Part shown: positions 36,528-45,800 of the stretch, in pieces
How the letters are laid out: the number at the start of each line of letters is the position of its first letter
How positions within the stretch are numbered: the first letter of the stretch is position 1
DNA from: an uncultured cyanobacterium
GTDB taxonomy: Bacteria > Cyanobacteriota > Cyanobacteriia > Cyanobacteriales > Nostocaceae
Reading direction: 5' to 3'
Length of the DNA stretch: 51,200 bases
NCBI GenBank assembly: GCA_903903925.1
Contig: CAIVAU010000011.1
Span: 1 to 51,200, forward strand
Translations under genes and position numbers: made by a program
The notes under the pieces: model-generated
What the model was told of the DNA's origin: nothing
The model's input: the letters and a program-made list of their open reading frames with translations, nothing else
The model's database searches: none

Positions 36528-36905
36528 ATGACGCAAATTTTTTTAAGCCTAGGAGCGATTCTAGGCGGTTTATCTGTTGCCGCTGGAGCCTTCGCTTCCC
36601 ATGCCTTGCGCTCAAAAATTAGCGATCGCTCTCTGGAAATTTTTGAAACTGGTACTCGTTACCAAATGTACCACGCTCTGGCACTATTGCTAGTAGCACT
36701 ACTACTAAGTCGCACCGACTCTCCCTCACCTACGTTGATAGCAACTGGTTGGCTGTTCATCATTGGCATTGTTATTTTCTCTGGGAGTTTGTATGCTCTG
36801 AGTTTAACTGGTGTTAAGTCTTTAGGCGCAATTGCACCAATAGGTGGAGCAGCATTTATTGCTGGTTGGGGTGCTTTAGCGTTTGCTGCTTGGAGCGTGA
36901 AGTAA
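36528..36905 (+). CDS. DUF423 family membrane protein
   Basis: A 125-aa membrane protein of the DUF423/YgdD family with four hydrophobic helices. Diagnostic features: GAILGGLSVAAGAFASHALR at the N-terminus, then FETGTRYQMYHALALLLVAL, GSLYALSLTGVKSLGAIAPIGG and a final helix. Function is unknown for the family. No ribosome binding site stands out. The gene is preceded by a strong hairpin, so it may be separately transcribed from the upstream gene. Confidence 0.92.
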   Translation: MTQIFLSLGAILGGLSVAAGAFASHALRSKISDRSLEIFETGTRYQMYHALALLLVALLLSRTDSPSPTLIATGWLFIIGIVIFSGSLYALSLTGVKSLGAIAPIGGAAFIAGWGALAFAAWSVK

Positions 36906-37117
36906 TCATATTGACTTTTGACTTCCGCACAGTGGTACTAGCCCTCACCTGACAGCCAAGGTGGGGGCACATTGCTGAATACACAGTCATTATACTTAGG
37001 CAATCTAGCTCAAGCGTGATTTTATGAGGTACAGTGGAGTGTTTATTATGTTTTATCGGCTCACGTTGAGGATTGTGTGAACAAAGCAATCCATCATGCA
37101 AAGCAATCGGAGGTTCA

Positions 37118-38152
37118 ATGACATTATCTCAACCCACCAGCAACAAGACCATTCTCCAAGAGAGCAATGAAGGTCGCTTAGAAATACAGCACTTGCAAGA
37201 AGCAAATTTAATAGTTTCGCCTCATGCTGGAGTTGATGTGATTAAGGGATTAAATAAAACACCCAAATCGCTGCCGGCTCGCTACTTTTACGATGACCGT
37301 GGCTCCGAGCTATTCGAGCAAATCTGTGAGTTACAAGAATACTATCCCACTCGGACGGAAATGTCAATTTTACAACAGTACGCTGGTGAAATTGCTCAAA
37401 CTACGAGTGCTTGCGAACTGGTGGAACTTGGTAGTGGCAGCTCTACCAAAACCCGTACTTTACTTAATGCATACCATCAGCTAAATTATCCCCTACGCTA
37501 TCTACCAATTGACGTCAGTGCAGGTATATTGGAGAGCAGTGCAAGGCAACTTTTGGTAGATTATCCGGGATTACAAGTTCATGCACTAGCTGGAACCTAT
37601 GAACTGGCATTAGAGCACCTCCTACCGTCGCAATTACCCAATCGCATGATTTGTTTTATTGGTAGCTCTTTGGGTAATTTAAATTCTCAAGAGTTTGATG
37701 TGTTCTTCTCCCACATTACATCTGCTCTCCAGTCAGGAGAGTATTTCTTATTGGGGATAGATTTGCAAAAACCAAAGCACCTGTTGGAAGCAGCTTATAA
37801 TGATCGCCTAGGAGTCACCGCAGCATTTAACCTCAACATGCTGGAGCATTTAAATTGGCGATTTGATGGTAATTTTGACATCCCGCAATTTGAACACTGG
37901 GCTTTTTATAATGAAACAGAGCAGCGAATAGAGATGCATTTACGCAGCTTGCGATCGCAAACTGTAGAATTACGCGCTCTCAATCTCACCGTTGATTTTG
38001 ACGAGAATGAAACAATCCTCACTGAAATTTCTCGTAAGTTTAACCTTGATACCCTCCAGCAGGAACTAAAAGCAAAGGGTTTAGTCACACAAAAGGTGTG
38101 GACTGACGTTAATCAATGGGTTGGTTTATTGCTCTGCCAGTTCCAAGGATGA
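37118..38152 (+). CDS. egtD: L-histidine N-alpha-methyltransferase (EgtD-like)
   Basis: SAM-dependent methyltransferase of the EgtD family that trimethylates histidine to hercynine, the first step to ergothioneine. The start at 37118 (MTLSQPTSNKTI) is set by a CGGAGG ribosome binding site 5 nt before it; the frame is open 15 codons further. Family features: LPARYFYDDRGSELFEQICE, YYPTRTEMSIL, VELGSGSSTKTRTLL, then CFIGSSLGNL and LLGIDLQKPK. About 344 aa, slightly longer than actinobacterial EgtD. No egtB or egtE is adjacent; the partner is elsewhere or the strain makes hercynine only. Family assignment is strong, substrate inferred. Confidence 0.9.
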   Translation: MTLSQPTSNKTILQESNEGRLEIQHLQEANLIVSPHAGVDVIKGLNKTPKSLPARYFYDDRGSELFEQICELQEYYPTRTEMSILQQYAGEIAQTTSACELVELGSGSSTKTRTLLNAYHQLNYPLRYLPIDVSAGILESSARQLLVDYPGLQVHALAGTYELALEHLLPSQLPNRMICFIGSSLGNLNSQEFDVFFSHITSALQSGEYFLLGIDLQKPKHLLEAAYNDRLGVTAAFNLNMLEHLNWRFDGNFDIPQFEHWAFYNETEQRIEMHLRSLRSQTVELRALNLTVDFDENETILTEISRKFNLDTLQQELKAKGLVTQKVWTDVNQWVGLLLCQFQG

Positions 38153-38159
38153 AAAGGTT

Positions 38160-38258
38160 TTAGGGTCTAGGGTGTGGGGTGTGGGGTATACAGAAGGTAA
38201 GCAAGGGGAAGAAGGAGAGAAAGACATTACTCCCCCCTCTCCCCACACTCTCCCCTCC
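38160..38258. repeat. Purine arm facing pyrimidine arm between convergent genes
   Basis: GGGTGTGGGG units (38161-38188) and a purine-rich run (GGGGAAGAAGGAGAGAAAG) face CTCCCCCCTCTCCCCACACT (38231-38260). The two halves can pair in part. The region contains no gene and separates convergent egtD and the helicase, as at 45801-46011. Confidence 0.65.
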
Positions 38259-40601
38259 CTACCCTTGCCAGAGTGACACTTGCTGTCTCAGTTCCAACAT
38301 ATCTAAATAATCACTCTTCAATGCTTTTTGTAAGAGTGTATCAGGGATAAATTCATCATATTTTTGTCTCTCCAAAGGTTCCCAATGACTTAATAAATTC
38401 TCAGATGTAATTCTTTGTTTACATAAGGAAACTATTTCCGAATAAAGATATTCACACTTGTCTTTTGACAACTTAATTGTCAAAAAATAGGGATTAACCC
38501 CACGAATGCTTCTAATTTCCAAAGACTCTCTACAAAAACAGTTGAGTAATCTTTCCAAAGTACGGTATCCTACAGTACCCATCCAAGGAAAAATACAGCA
38601 ATGACCTTTTTCTAGTAGTAAAATATTTTGTTGATCTAATCCAGCCTTTCGCGTCAGCCTTCGGACAGTTTGCAACCGTTTTAGAGCATTACTTTGCAAG
38701 TAACTATACTCCACATCTTCAAACAGAATTTGCCGCATTCGTTGCAAGATTCTTGTATGAATCGTGCCACTACCACCACGCCAATAATTACTGGCTTTCC
38801 CTTCTACCTGCTTAACAAAAATGCTCTTTTTTTTTAAATCAATGTCTAAAACTTCCCAAGATTTACCTGCCAATGCAAATTGATTTCCAGCAGGCAAAGG
38901 TTTGACAATACTACCAATTTGAACATTTCCTTGCTTGACAATATATTCTTGACTATCAGGAAAAACAGCGTAAAACTGAAATTTTCCTACCACCCTTTCC
39001 CCAGCTAAACCAAGAATCAATGTACCTTTCTCTGTTTTCTGAATATGGTCAATATCAATTAAATAGCGCAGCAATATTTTTAAATCGTCTTTGCTAATAG
39101 CAGTAAAAGTTGGTAGACTTAAAACCTGTTTTGCCAGCGCAGCAGGTGAAATTTCTCTAGTTGCTGCTAAAATACTCATTGTTTGTTGATATAACAAACT
39201 CAAAGGATATTTCAGAGGCTTAATCGGTTCAATCCAACGCTCCTCTAAATAAAGTTGGATAATCGCAATACACTGCAAAAGTTGCCAAGGAATTTGTTCT
39301 GGAAGCGTTGCTTCCGGTGACAGTTCATCTTCATTACAAACAAACCGCATATCAGCAGCTTCGCCTCGTCTTCCAGTGCGTCCTAAGCGCTGTAAAAAAC
39401 TAGCAACAGACAGAGGTGACTCTAACTGAATCACTCTCTCTAAATGACCGATATCTACACCTAATTCCAAAGTTAGAGTAGCAGCAGTCACCGCCGGATT
39501 ATTAGGTTCACGCATAGCAGCTTCAGCGACGTGCCGCAAACCAGCAGATATACTACCATGATGTACATGATAGATATCTGGATATCCTTCATCTGTAGCA
39601 ACTTGACGCAAAGATGCAATGACAGATTCAGTTTGAGATTTATTATTAGCAAAAATGAGACATTTGCGTCCTTTGCTTAAATTGAAAATATATTGGTCGC
39701 ATGCACTTATACTTACTTTATCAGTTGAATTATGCAACTTGATAACATTAACATCACCGCCTACTTTCTCCCTTTCTCTTCTCTCCGTGTTCTCCGCGTC
39801 TCTGCGGTTCTTCTCACTCAAACTCTCGTCATCACTACGAACATAAAAATGTTCCACAGCAAGTTTAATTTTCCGTTTCCCTGCCTCAACTTTGGACGTA
39901 ATTACCGACCTTTCAGTTCCAGAACGTAACCACTCTTCAGCCATTGAATAATCACCAAGAGTAGCCGATAAACCAATTCTTCGAGGTTGTGTTTGAGTGA
40001 TTTTCTCTAACCTTGTTAATTGGCAAAGAATCTGACAACCCCGTTCTGAACCCATAAAGGCATGAATTTCATCAATAACGACAAACTGCAAATGACCAAA
40101 TAGGCGCAATAGGTCATGATTTTTGTTGATTAACAAACTTTCTAGAGATTCCGGTGTAATTTGCAGAATACCTTTAGGGTTTTTGAGCAGCTTATCTTTA
40201 TGACTTTGATAAACATCACCATGCCAGTGACAAACTGGGATATCTGCTTCTTTTAGTAAATCATTAAGACGTTCAAATTGGTCATTAATTAAGGCTTTAA
40301 TGGGACCAATATATAATGCTCCTATGGTAGCAACGGGGTTTTCCTGTAATAAAGTCAAAATTGGCAGAAACGCAGCTTCTGTTTTTCCCGAAGCCGTTCC
40401 AGCAGTAACAAGCAAGTGAGCATCGGTGTTAAAAATCACTTGACAAGCTTCTATTTGGACTGGTCGTAATTCAGTCCAGTTGTGGCTGTATATATACTCT
40501 TGGATAAAGGGGGCGAGTCTGGAAAATGTTTGTCGGGCTTCGCTCATCAATTTTGGAGCCATGAATTTTTGATTTTGAACCGCAGATGGAGAGAAGTCCA
40601 T
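38259..40601 (-). CDS. DEAD/DEAH-box helicase, Lhr-like
   Basis: A 780-aa superfamily 2 helicase with Lhr-type features. Walker A is TAGTASGKTEAAF, motif II DEIH in VVIDEIHAFMGSERG, motif III SATLGD, and motif VI FLQRLGRTGRRGEA, with HHGSISAGLRHVAEAAM and ATLTLELGVDIG typical of Lhr-like helicases. The C-terminal half has a winged-helix-like part and the region up to VSLWQG. An in-frame insert of about 20 residues around 255 (EKNRRDAENTERREREKVGG) comes from a common cyanobacterial repeat and is not expected in the family. It starts 2 bp after the Uma2 gene stop, so they form an operon. Substrate (DNA or RNA) is unknown. Confidence 0.88.
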   Translation of the reverse strand: MDFSPSAVQNQKFMAPKLMSEARQTFSRLAPFIQEYIYSHNWTELRPVQIEACQVIFNTDAHLLVTAGTASGKTEAAFLPILTLLQENPVATIGALYIGPIKALINDQFERLNDLLKEADIPVCHWHGDVYQSHKDKLLKNPKGILQITPESLESLLINKNHDLLRLFGHLQFVVIDEIHAFMGSERGCQILCQLTRLEKITQTQPRRIGLSATLGDYSMAEEWLRSGTERSVITSKVEAGKRKIKLAVEHFYVRSDDESLSEKNRRDAENTERREREKVGGDVNVIKLHNSTDKVSISACDQYIFNLSKGRKCLIFANNKSQTESVIASLRQVATDEGYPDIYHVHHGSISAGLRHVAEAAMREPNNPAVTAATLTLELGVDIGHLERVIQLESPLSVASFLQRLGRTGRRGEAADMRFVCNEDELSPEATLPEQIPWQLLQCIAIIQLYLEERWIEPIKPLKYPLSLLYQQTMSILAATREISPAALAKQVLSLPTFTAISKDDLKILLRYLIDIDHIQKTEKGTLILGLAGERVVGKFQFYAVFPDSQEYIVKQGNVQIGSIVKPLPAGNQFALAGKSWEVLDIDLKKKSIFVKQVEGKASNYWRGGSGTIHTRILQRMRQILFEDVEYSYLQSNALKRLQTVRRLTRKAGLDQQNILLLEKGHCCIFPWMGTVGYRTLERLLNCFCRESLEIRSIRGVNPYFLTIKLSKDKCEYLYSEIVSLCKQRITSENLLSHWEPLERQKYDEFIPDTLLQKALKSDYLDMLELRQQVSLWQG

Positions 40602-40603
40602 TG

Positions 40604-41167
40604 CTAACTACCCATTTTTAACCAACCAAAAACTTGTTCAACAGTTAATGCTAGTTCAATCTCAGGTAGGACGGGTAAAGAATCTTTTCCCTGGAGCAAC
40701 TGTGGCTGTTGCTCTGGTAAAAATACTAAAATACTGAAATCGTCAGGGTCAAGAAACCGTCCCAAGCGGCTACCATACTTCAGACAGTGCAGAATGTTGC
40801 CAATCACTTTATTGGGTTTTTGTTCTGGAGAAAAAATTTCAATTGTCCAGTCTGGAGGGAGTTCAAAGTTATCAGGAACTTCATCATCAACAGTAAATGG
40901 TATGCGCTTCCATTGAAATACAGCCACATCGGGTACGATGGAGCGTGACCCAAAGCTACACCGCAATTCAGGAAACGCATAGGCAATTCTGCGATCCTCT
41001 GCAACTTCATTGACCGCAGCACAGAGTTTACCTTGCAAACGGCTGTGTCTCCCTTTTGGCATTGGCTTTTGAATGATTTCACCGTTGATATATTCGCTAG
41101 CAGGCTTCGTTTCTGGGATCTGAAGAAATTCTTCTAGGGTGAGGGGTTGGGCAGTTGTGGCGCTCAT
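40604..41167 (-). CDS. Uma2 family endonuclease-like protein
   Basis: A 187-aa protein of the Uma2 (DUF820) family, a PD-(D/E)XK fold expanded in cyanobacteria and often found in many copies. Family features: LTLEEFLQIPETKPASEYIN near the start, HSRLQGKLCAAVNEVAE, SIVPDVAVF, and DWTIEIFSPEQKPNKV. The last has the Glu of the nuclease core, but the usual ...PD..VEVLSPSD pattern is loosely kept. The C-terminus with ELALTVEQVFGWL is typical. It is the first gene of an operon with the Lhr-like helicase. Function is not established for the family. Confidence 0.88.
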   Translation of the reverse strand: MSATTAQPLTLEEFLQIPETKPASEYINGEIIQKPMPKGRHSRLQGKLCAAVNEVAEDRRIAYAFPELRCSFGSRSIVPDVAVFQWKRIPFTVDDEVPDNFELPPDWTIEIFSPEQKPNKVIGNILHCLKYGSRLGRFLDPDDFSILVFLPEQQPQLLQGKDSLPVLPEIELALTVEQVFGWLKMGS

Positions 41168-41232
41168 AGCTCCAAAAATCCTGCGTGAGCAAATATATTT
41201 TTAGTCTAGTAGAAAGTTGGAATATTATGTAA

Positions 41233-41459
41233 ACGTTCACAGGGGTACAAGGTTACTCAAAAGAAAAACGGTTTGCGGATTTTGGTGATTTTGAACTACC
41301 GGAAATTACCAGAGAACCTATTAGAACAATACCTAGTTTTGAAGAAACCGAAGTATGAAAATAGTTCTTGATACTAATGTACTGTCAGAACTAAAGTCAT
41401 TGAAGTTAGGGGGAAAAAGTTGTTTACTGGGTGGATACTTGATGCTAACGGTACTTTGA
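41233..41459 (+). pseudogene. Degraded VapBC-like toxin-antitoxin remnant
   Basis: Just after a TAA at 41230, a frame without a start reads on to EKRFADFGDFELPEITREPI and stops TGA at 41356-41358; this resembles the C-terminus of a small antitoxin. The TGA overlaps the ATG at 41355, where a PIN-domain start begins MKIVLDTNVLSELKS. That frame collapses after about 14 residues and stops at 41457, so only the first strand and Asp of the toxin remain. A further frame ends at 41492 with TGWILDANGTLKLATPFSGF and may be the tail of another small protein. The set looks like a deletion scar. Confidence 0.6.
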
Positions 41460-41519
41460 AGCTTGCAACCCCATTCTCAGGATTTGCAAAGTAGTGATAA
41501 GTTACAGGAGTAGAAAATC

Positions 41520-41738
41520 ATGACGCTTGAACAATACACCGTAGTCCAGCTTCTCACTAATCGTTACCAGGATAGGGGGGTCAAAGCTGAAGCTATAGGA
41601 ACCATCCTTGATGTGTATGGTGATGAGGCTTACGAAGTTGAATTTTCTCGTGGAGATGGTACAACCATTGCCTGGTTTGCAGTTCAGCAAAATGAGGTTC
41701 AACCCTACACTGAGTCAGATGTACTCAAAGCCTCTTGA
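41520..41738 (+). CDS. DUF4926 family protein
   Basis: A 72-aa protein starting MTLEQYTVVQLLTNRYQDRG and containing AIGTILDVYGDEAYEVEFSR, the core of DUF4926. The ribosome binding site AGGAG is 9 nt before the ATG. DUF4926 genes often sit next to another small gene in toxin-antitoxin-like pairs; here the upstream frame ending at 41492 could be the broken partner. Function unknown; a role in a small addiction module is a guess based on context. Confidence 0.85.
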   Translation: MTLEQYTVVQLLTNRYQDRGVKAEAIGTILDVYGDEAYEVEFSRGDGTTIAWFAVQQNEVQPYTESDVLKAS

Positions 41739-42071
41739 TGGGACGGGGTTAAAAATTCGGAGGTTAAACGCAGTCAGAAACCCATCAAATACGGAGTGAT
41801 TTTTTGATGTGCTATGAAGCTGGTACAAGATGTCACCTATGTAGATGTTTGTGCATGATATCACAATAGAGGTGGTTTGCTAACAAGGCTATTTGATTCT
41901 ACACTCTTTGCCTTGACTTGCTTTGTCCTGAAGCAGATGATGGTGGGGCGATCGCCATGAATCACCTAATCTGTGCTACGCGCCGGGAGTACCAAAAAAT
42001 GGGTAAGATGGAGATGTAGTGGTGCCCAGAGTTTTTGTCCAAAGTTCAAACCCAAGACTCAAAGGGAAAAA
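41739..42071. other. Intergenic region without a supported gene
   Basis: A 333-bp gap with a HIP1 octamer (GGGCGATCGCC at about 41946) and a short GGAGGTTAAACG-type stretch. No frame has both a start and protein-like composition. It separates the DUF4926 gene from the convergent 59-aa gene and probably contains more decayed sequence. Confidence 0.4.
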
Positions 42072-42251
42072 TTAGGTTTTAATCTCCTCAGTCGGCTGAA
42101 TAGTTTTTGGAGGATAAGAAACAAAAGTTTTAGTACTTTTCTTCTCTTGTTCTTTGATATTGTGGTAAATTGCCCATAAATCGTAATTAAATTCAGCTGC
42201 ATGGGCTTCTCGCACTTGTCTTACTTCTTGTACGATTGAGTCTTCTAGCAT
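42072..42251 (-). CDS. Small 59-aa antitoxin-like protein
   Basis: A short gene read on the minus strand: MLEDSIVQEVRQVREAHAAE, then FNYDLWAIYHNIKEQEKKS, then a tail TKTFVSYPPKTIQPTEEIKT. Its helix-rich N-terminal half, the NYDL motif and the proline-rich tail are the layout of a family of small cyanobacterial proteins commonly found beside toxin genes. It is complete (start to TAA), but no clear ribosome binding site was noted. Downstream on the same strand there is no intact toxin gene, so it may be an orphan or its partner has been lost. The function is inferred from its form only. Confidence 0.65.
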   Translation of the reverse strand: MLEDSIVQEVRQVREAHAAEFNYDLWAIYHNIKEQEKKSTKTFVSYPPKTIQPTEEIKT

Positions 42252-42276
42252 TGCTTTACAGTTATAATTTTGGCTC

Positions 42277-42690
42277 CTAGAAGTGAGTTACTGTTACACT
42301 AAATTTTCTACTACCAGTGGCATCGAGTGGAGGAACCTTGGAAATACCGAATGGATCTCTTGGTTCAGGTGTCTGATTCGGCTGTTCCTGAAACAATTTT
42401 TTAAGGCTAGTAGATGGATCTTTTAAAAAATCAAGCGGGTTAATTGATTGAGATGGTTGACTATGTACTGCTGAAATTGAGTTAGAAATTTTTTTTAGTC
42501 TGTTATTTTGGTCACTGATATCATCTGTACTTTGATTAATTGTGGCTGGTTGAGTAACTAGAGTAGCGGCTTGACCAGGAGTCTGACTAGGAGCAGTTTC
42601 GTTATGAGAAGCATTGACTTCTTGGGCGGAAGCTCTCTGAATTATCGTGATAGCGCTAAATACAACTAAGGCTAAAGTTAAGTATTTCAT
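42277..42690 (-). CDS. Secreted low-complexity hypothetical protein
   Basis: A 137-aa protein with a signal peptide (MKYLTLALVVFSAITIIQRA then SAQ, cleavage likely before Glu). The mature part is rich in Gln, Thr, Ser, Asn and Pro with no cysteine and ends RKFSVTVTHF, an aromatic last residue preceded by alternating beta-prone residues. It has no recognised domain and is probably disordered in the periplasm. It is transcribed away from ileS; the start codons are 235 bp apart. Confidence 0.6.
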   Translation of the reverse strand: MKYLTLALVVFSAITIIQRASAQEVNASHNETAPSQTPGQAATLVTQPATINQSTDDISDQNNRLKKISNSISAVHSQPSQSINPLDFLKDPSTSLKKLFQEQPNQTPEPRDPFGISKVPPLDATGSRKFSVTVTHF

Positions 42691-42925
42691 AGTAGATCTA
42701 CTCTTATGATATTTTCTAGGTAATTCAATCGTTCTATCGGTAACTGACCGGAGTGCACCATTCTCAATCAGCCCGATATCCCTAGGTTACCATTAGAGAT
42801 GCGATTGTAGCAGGCATGCCTCACATCGCCTGCCCAAAGGGGGCGACACATTCAAGTTGAAGACTTTTGTATTCTCACGGATAATGGTGAGAATCAGACT
42901 CCTTTATTCCCAGATATTTAGCACT

Positions 42926-45799
42926 GTGACAGAAACTGGAAGCTACAAAGATACTGTAAACTTGCCCAAGACTAACTTTGATATGCGGGCAAACGCGATC
43001 AAGCGCGAACCCGAGATCCAAAAATTTTGGGAAGAAAATAAAACTTACGATCGCCTATCCCGCAACAATCCAGGCGACTTATTTATACTGCACGACGGGC
43101 CCCCCTATGCCAATGGTTCTCTGCATATTGGTCATGCTTTAAATAAAATTCTCAAAGACTTTATTAACCGCTACCAACTTTTGCAAGGGCGTAAAGTTTG
43201 TTATGTGCCTGGTTGGGACTGCCACGGCTTACCAATTGAACTGAAAGTTTTGCAGAATATGAAACCTGCAGAACGGCAAAACTTGACGCCTCTGCAACTA
43301 CGGCAAAAAGCAAAAGAATTTGCCCTAGCTGCGGTAGAGGAGCAAAGCCAATGCTTCCAACGCTATGGGGTTTGGGGTGATTGGGAAAATCCCTACTTGA
43401 CGTTGAAGCCAGAATATGAAGCGGCTCAGATTGGCGTTTTCGGTGAGATGATGTTAAAAGGCTACATCTATCGTGGTTTGAAACCAGTACACTGGAGTCC
43501 CAGTTCTAAAACCGCTTTGGCAGAAGCTGAGTTGGAATATCCTGAAGGTCATACTTCCCGCAGTATCTATGTTGCTTTCCCGATGACAAGTTTGTCGGTA
43601 GAGGCAAAACCTGAACTAGGTGAGTTTTTGCCGGAGTTGGGTGTAGCAATCTGGACGACGACACCGTGGACAATTCCTGCAAACTTAGGAGTTGCTGTTA
43701 ATCCAGACCTTAATTATGTCGTGGTGGAAGTCTCACGTAAAAATGAAGAGGCGACTGGGCATAGATATCTCATTGTGGCTGCTGATTTGGTGGAACGTCT
43801 ATCAACCACACTGGGAAATGATCTCACTGTAAAAGCCACAGTCAAAGGTAAAGATTTAGAACATTCCACCTATCGTCATCCTTTATTTGACCGCGAAAGT
43901 CCAATTGTCATTGGCGGTGATTATGTAACGACTGAGTCTGGTACTGGATTGGTCCATACAGCCCCTGGTCATGGTCAAGAAGACTACATGGTTGGTCAGC
44001 GTTACGGTTTACCAATTCTCGCACCTGTGGATGATAATGGCAACTTTACTGAAGAAGCAGGACAATTTGCGGGTTTAAATGTGCTGGGTGATGGGAATCA
44101 GGCGGTGATTGATGCACTGACGGCATCTGGTGCGCTGCTGAAGGAAGAAGCCTACATCCATAAGTATCCGTACGATTGGCGAACCAAGAAACCAACGATT
44201 TTCCGTGCTACAGAACAGTGGTTTGCTTCGGTGGAGGGATTTCGCGATCAGGCGCTAGAAGCGATCGCTTCCGTAAAATGGATTCCACCTCAAGGTGAAA
44301 ATCGCATCACCCCAATGATTGCTGAACGTTCTGATTGGTGCATCTCCCGTCAGCGTAGTTGGGGTGTGCCAATTCCTGTTTTCTATGACGAAGAAACTGG
44401 AGAACCGGTGCTAAATGAGGAAACCATCTCTCATGTTCAGGCGATTATTGCCCAAAAGGGTTCTGATGCTTGGTGGGAACTTTCCGTAGAGGAGTTGTTG
44501 CCAGAAACCTACCGTAACAACAATCGCTCTTACCGTAAAGGGACTGATACGATGGATGTGTGGTTCGATTCTGGCTCATCTTGGGCGGCTGTGCTACAGC
44601 AACGACCAGAATTGCGCTACCCAGCGGATATGTATTTGGAAGGTTCAGACCAGCATCGGGGTTGGTTTCAGTCGAGTTTACTCACCAGTGTGGCGGTTAA
44701 CAACTGTGCGCCTTATAAAACTGTGTTGACTCATGGTTTTGCTTTGGATGAACAAGGGCGTAAGCAGAGTAAGTCGCTAGGTAATGTGGTTGATCCCAAA
44801 ATCGTGATTGACGGTGGGAAAAATCAAAAAGAAGAACCAGCCTATGGTGTGGATGTGTTGCGATTGTGGGTTTCGTCGGTAGATTACACCTCAGACGTCC
44901 CCTTGGGTAAAAATATTCTCAAGCAACTGGCAGATGTGCGGAATAAAATTCGCAATACGGCACGGTTCTTGTTGGGTAATTTGCATGATTTTGATCCACA
45001 AAAAGATGCTGTTCCTTTCGAGGAATTGCCAGAACTGGATCGCTATATGCTGCACCGGATGACGGAAGTGTTCAACGAAATTACGAAAGCGTTTGAAAGT
45101 TTCCAATTCTTCCGGTTTTTCCAAACTGTGCAGAATTTCTGTGTGGTGGATTTATCGAACTTTTATCTCGATATTGCCAAGGATAGGCTGTATATCAGTT
45201 CTACGAATAGCTTCCGCCGTCGCAGTTGTCAAACAGTGCTGGCGATCGCCTTGGAAAACTTAACTCGTGCGATCGCGCCTGTGCTGTGCCACATGGCAGA
45301 AGATATTTGGCAATATCTTCCCTACGAAACACCTCATAAGTCCGTGTTTGAATCTGGTTGGATGCAGTTAGATCAACGGTGGTACAATCCAGAATTGGCA
45401 GAATTCTGGCAACAGCTGCGCCAAGTCCGCACTGAAGTCAATAAGGTGCTAGAACAAGCACGGGTAGAAAAAATGATTGGTTCTTCCTTGGAAGCTAAGG
45501 TGTTACTATTCGTACCAGATGAACAGTTGCGTTCTTCAGTAAAATCATTTAGTAAAAGCAACGGTGTGGACGAACTGCGTTACCTGTTTATTACCTCCCA
45601 GGCAGATTTGTTGGATTCTTCTGAAGAACTGCAAGGATTGAAGTACAGTGTGAAATTAGATACCTGGGAAATTGGCGTGGTGACAGCAGAAGGGCACAAG
45701 TGCGATCGCTGCTGGAACTACTCAACTCATGTCGGCGAATCGGTTGAACATCCTCTGATTTGCGAACGGTGCATTGCAGCTTTAGCTCTTGAGTTTTAA
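42926..45799 (+). CDS. ileS: Isoleucyl-tRNA synthetase
   Basis: Class I aminoacyl-tRNA synthetase charging tRNA-Ile. The start is GTG at 42926 (TETGSYKDTVNLPKT follows), which matches the usual cyanobacterial N-terminus; the frame is open back to an ATG at 42857 but those 23 residues look like leader DNA. About 957 aa. Signatures: HIGH motif GSLHIGHALNK, editing-domain segment TTTPWTIPANLG, DWCISRQRSWGVPIP, and GRKQSKSLGNVVDP, where the KMSKS loop reads KQSKS. The C-terminal zinc-binding region CDRCWNY and CERC is complete. It also has the GGKNQKEEPAYGVDVLRLW segment common in cyanobacteria. Confidence 0.97.
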   Translation: MTETGSYKDTVNLPKTNFDMRANAIKREPEIQKFWEENKTYDRLSRNNPGDLFILHDGPPYANGSLHIGHALNKILKDFINRYQLLQGRKVCYVPGWDCHGLPIELKVLQNMKPAERQNLTPLQLRQKAKEFALAAVEEQSQCFQRYGVWGDWENPYLTLKPEYEAAQIGVFGEMMLKGYIYRGLKPVHWSPSSKTALAEAELEYPEGHTSRSIYVAFPMTSLSVEAKPELGEFLPELGVAIWTTTPWTIPANLGVAVNPDLNYVVVEVSRKNEEATGHRYLIVAADLVERLSTTLGNDLTVKATVKGKDLEHSTYRHPLFDRESPIVIGGDYVTTESGTGLVHTAPGHGQEDYMVGQRYGLPILAPVDDNGNFTEEAGQFAGLNVLGDGNQAVIDALTASGALLKEEAYIHKYPYDWRTKKPTIFRATEQWFASVEGFRDQALEAIASVKWIPPQGENRITPMIAERSDWCISRQRSWGVPIPVFYDEETGEPVLNEETISHVQAIIAQKGSDAWWELSVEELLPETYRNNNRSYRKGTDTMDVWFDSGSSWAAVLQQRPELRYPADMYLEGSDQHRGWFQSSLLTSVAVNNCAPYKTVLTHGFALDEQGRKQSKSLGNVVDPKIVIDGGKNQKEEPAYGVDVLRLWVSSVDYTSDVPLGKNILKQLADVRNKIRNTARFLLGNLHDFDPQKDAVPFEELPELDRYMLHRMTEVFNEITKAFESFQFFRFFQTVQNFCVVDLSNFYLDIAKDRLYISSTNSFRRRSCQTVLAIALENLTRAIAPVLCHMAEDIWQYLPYETPHKSVFESGWMQLDQRWYNPELAEFWQQLRQVRTEVNKVLEQARVEKMIGSSLEAKVLLFVPDEQLRSSVKSFSKSNGVDELRYLFITSQADLLDSSEELQGLKYSVKLDTWEIGVVTAEGHKCDRCWNYSTHVGESVEHPLICERCIAALALEF

Positions 45800-45800
45800 G

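Noticed and set aside
41973..42179. 68-codon plus-strand frame.
   Set aside because: It is antisense to the 59-aa gene at 42072-42251, which has the better protein character.
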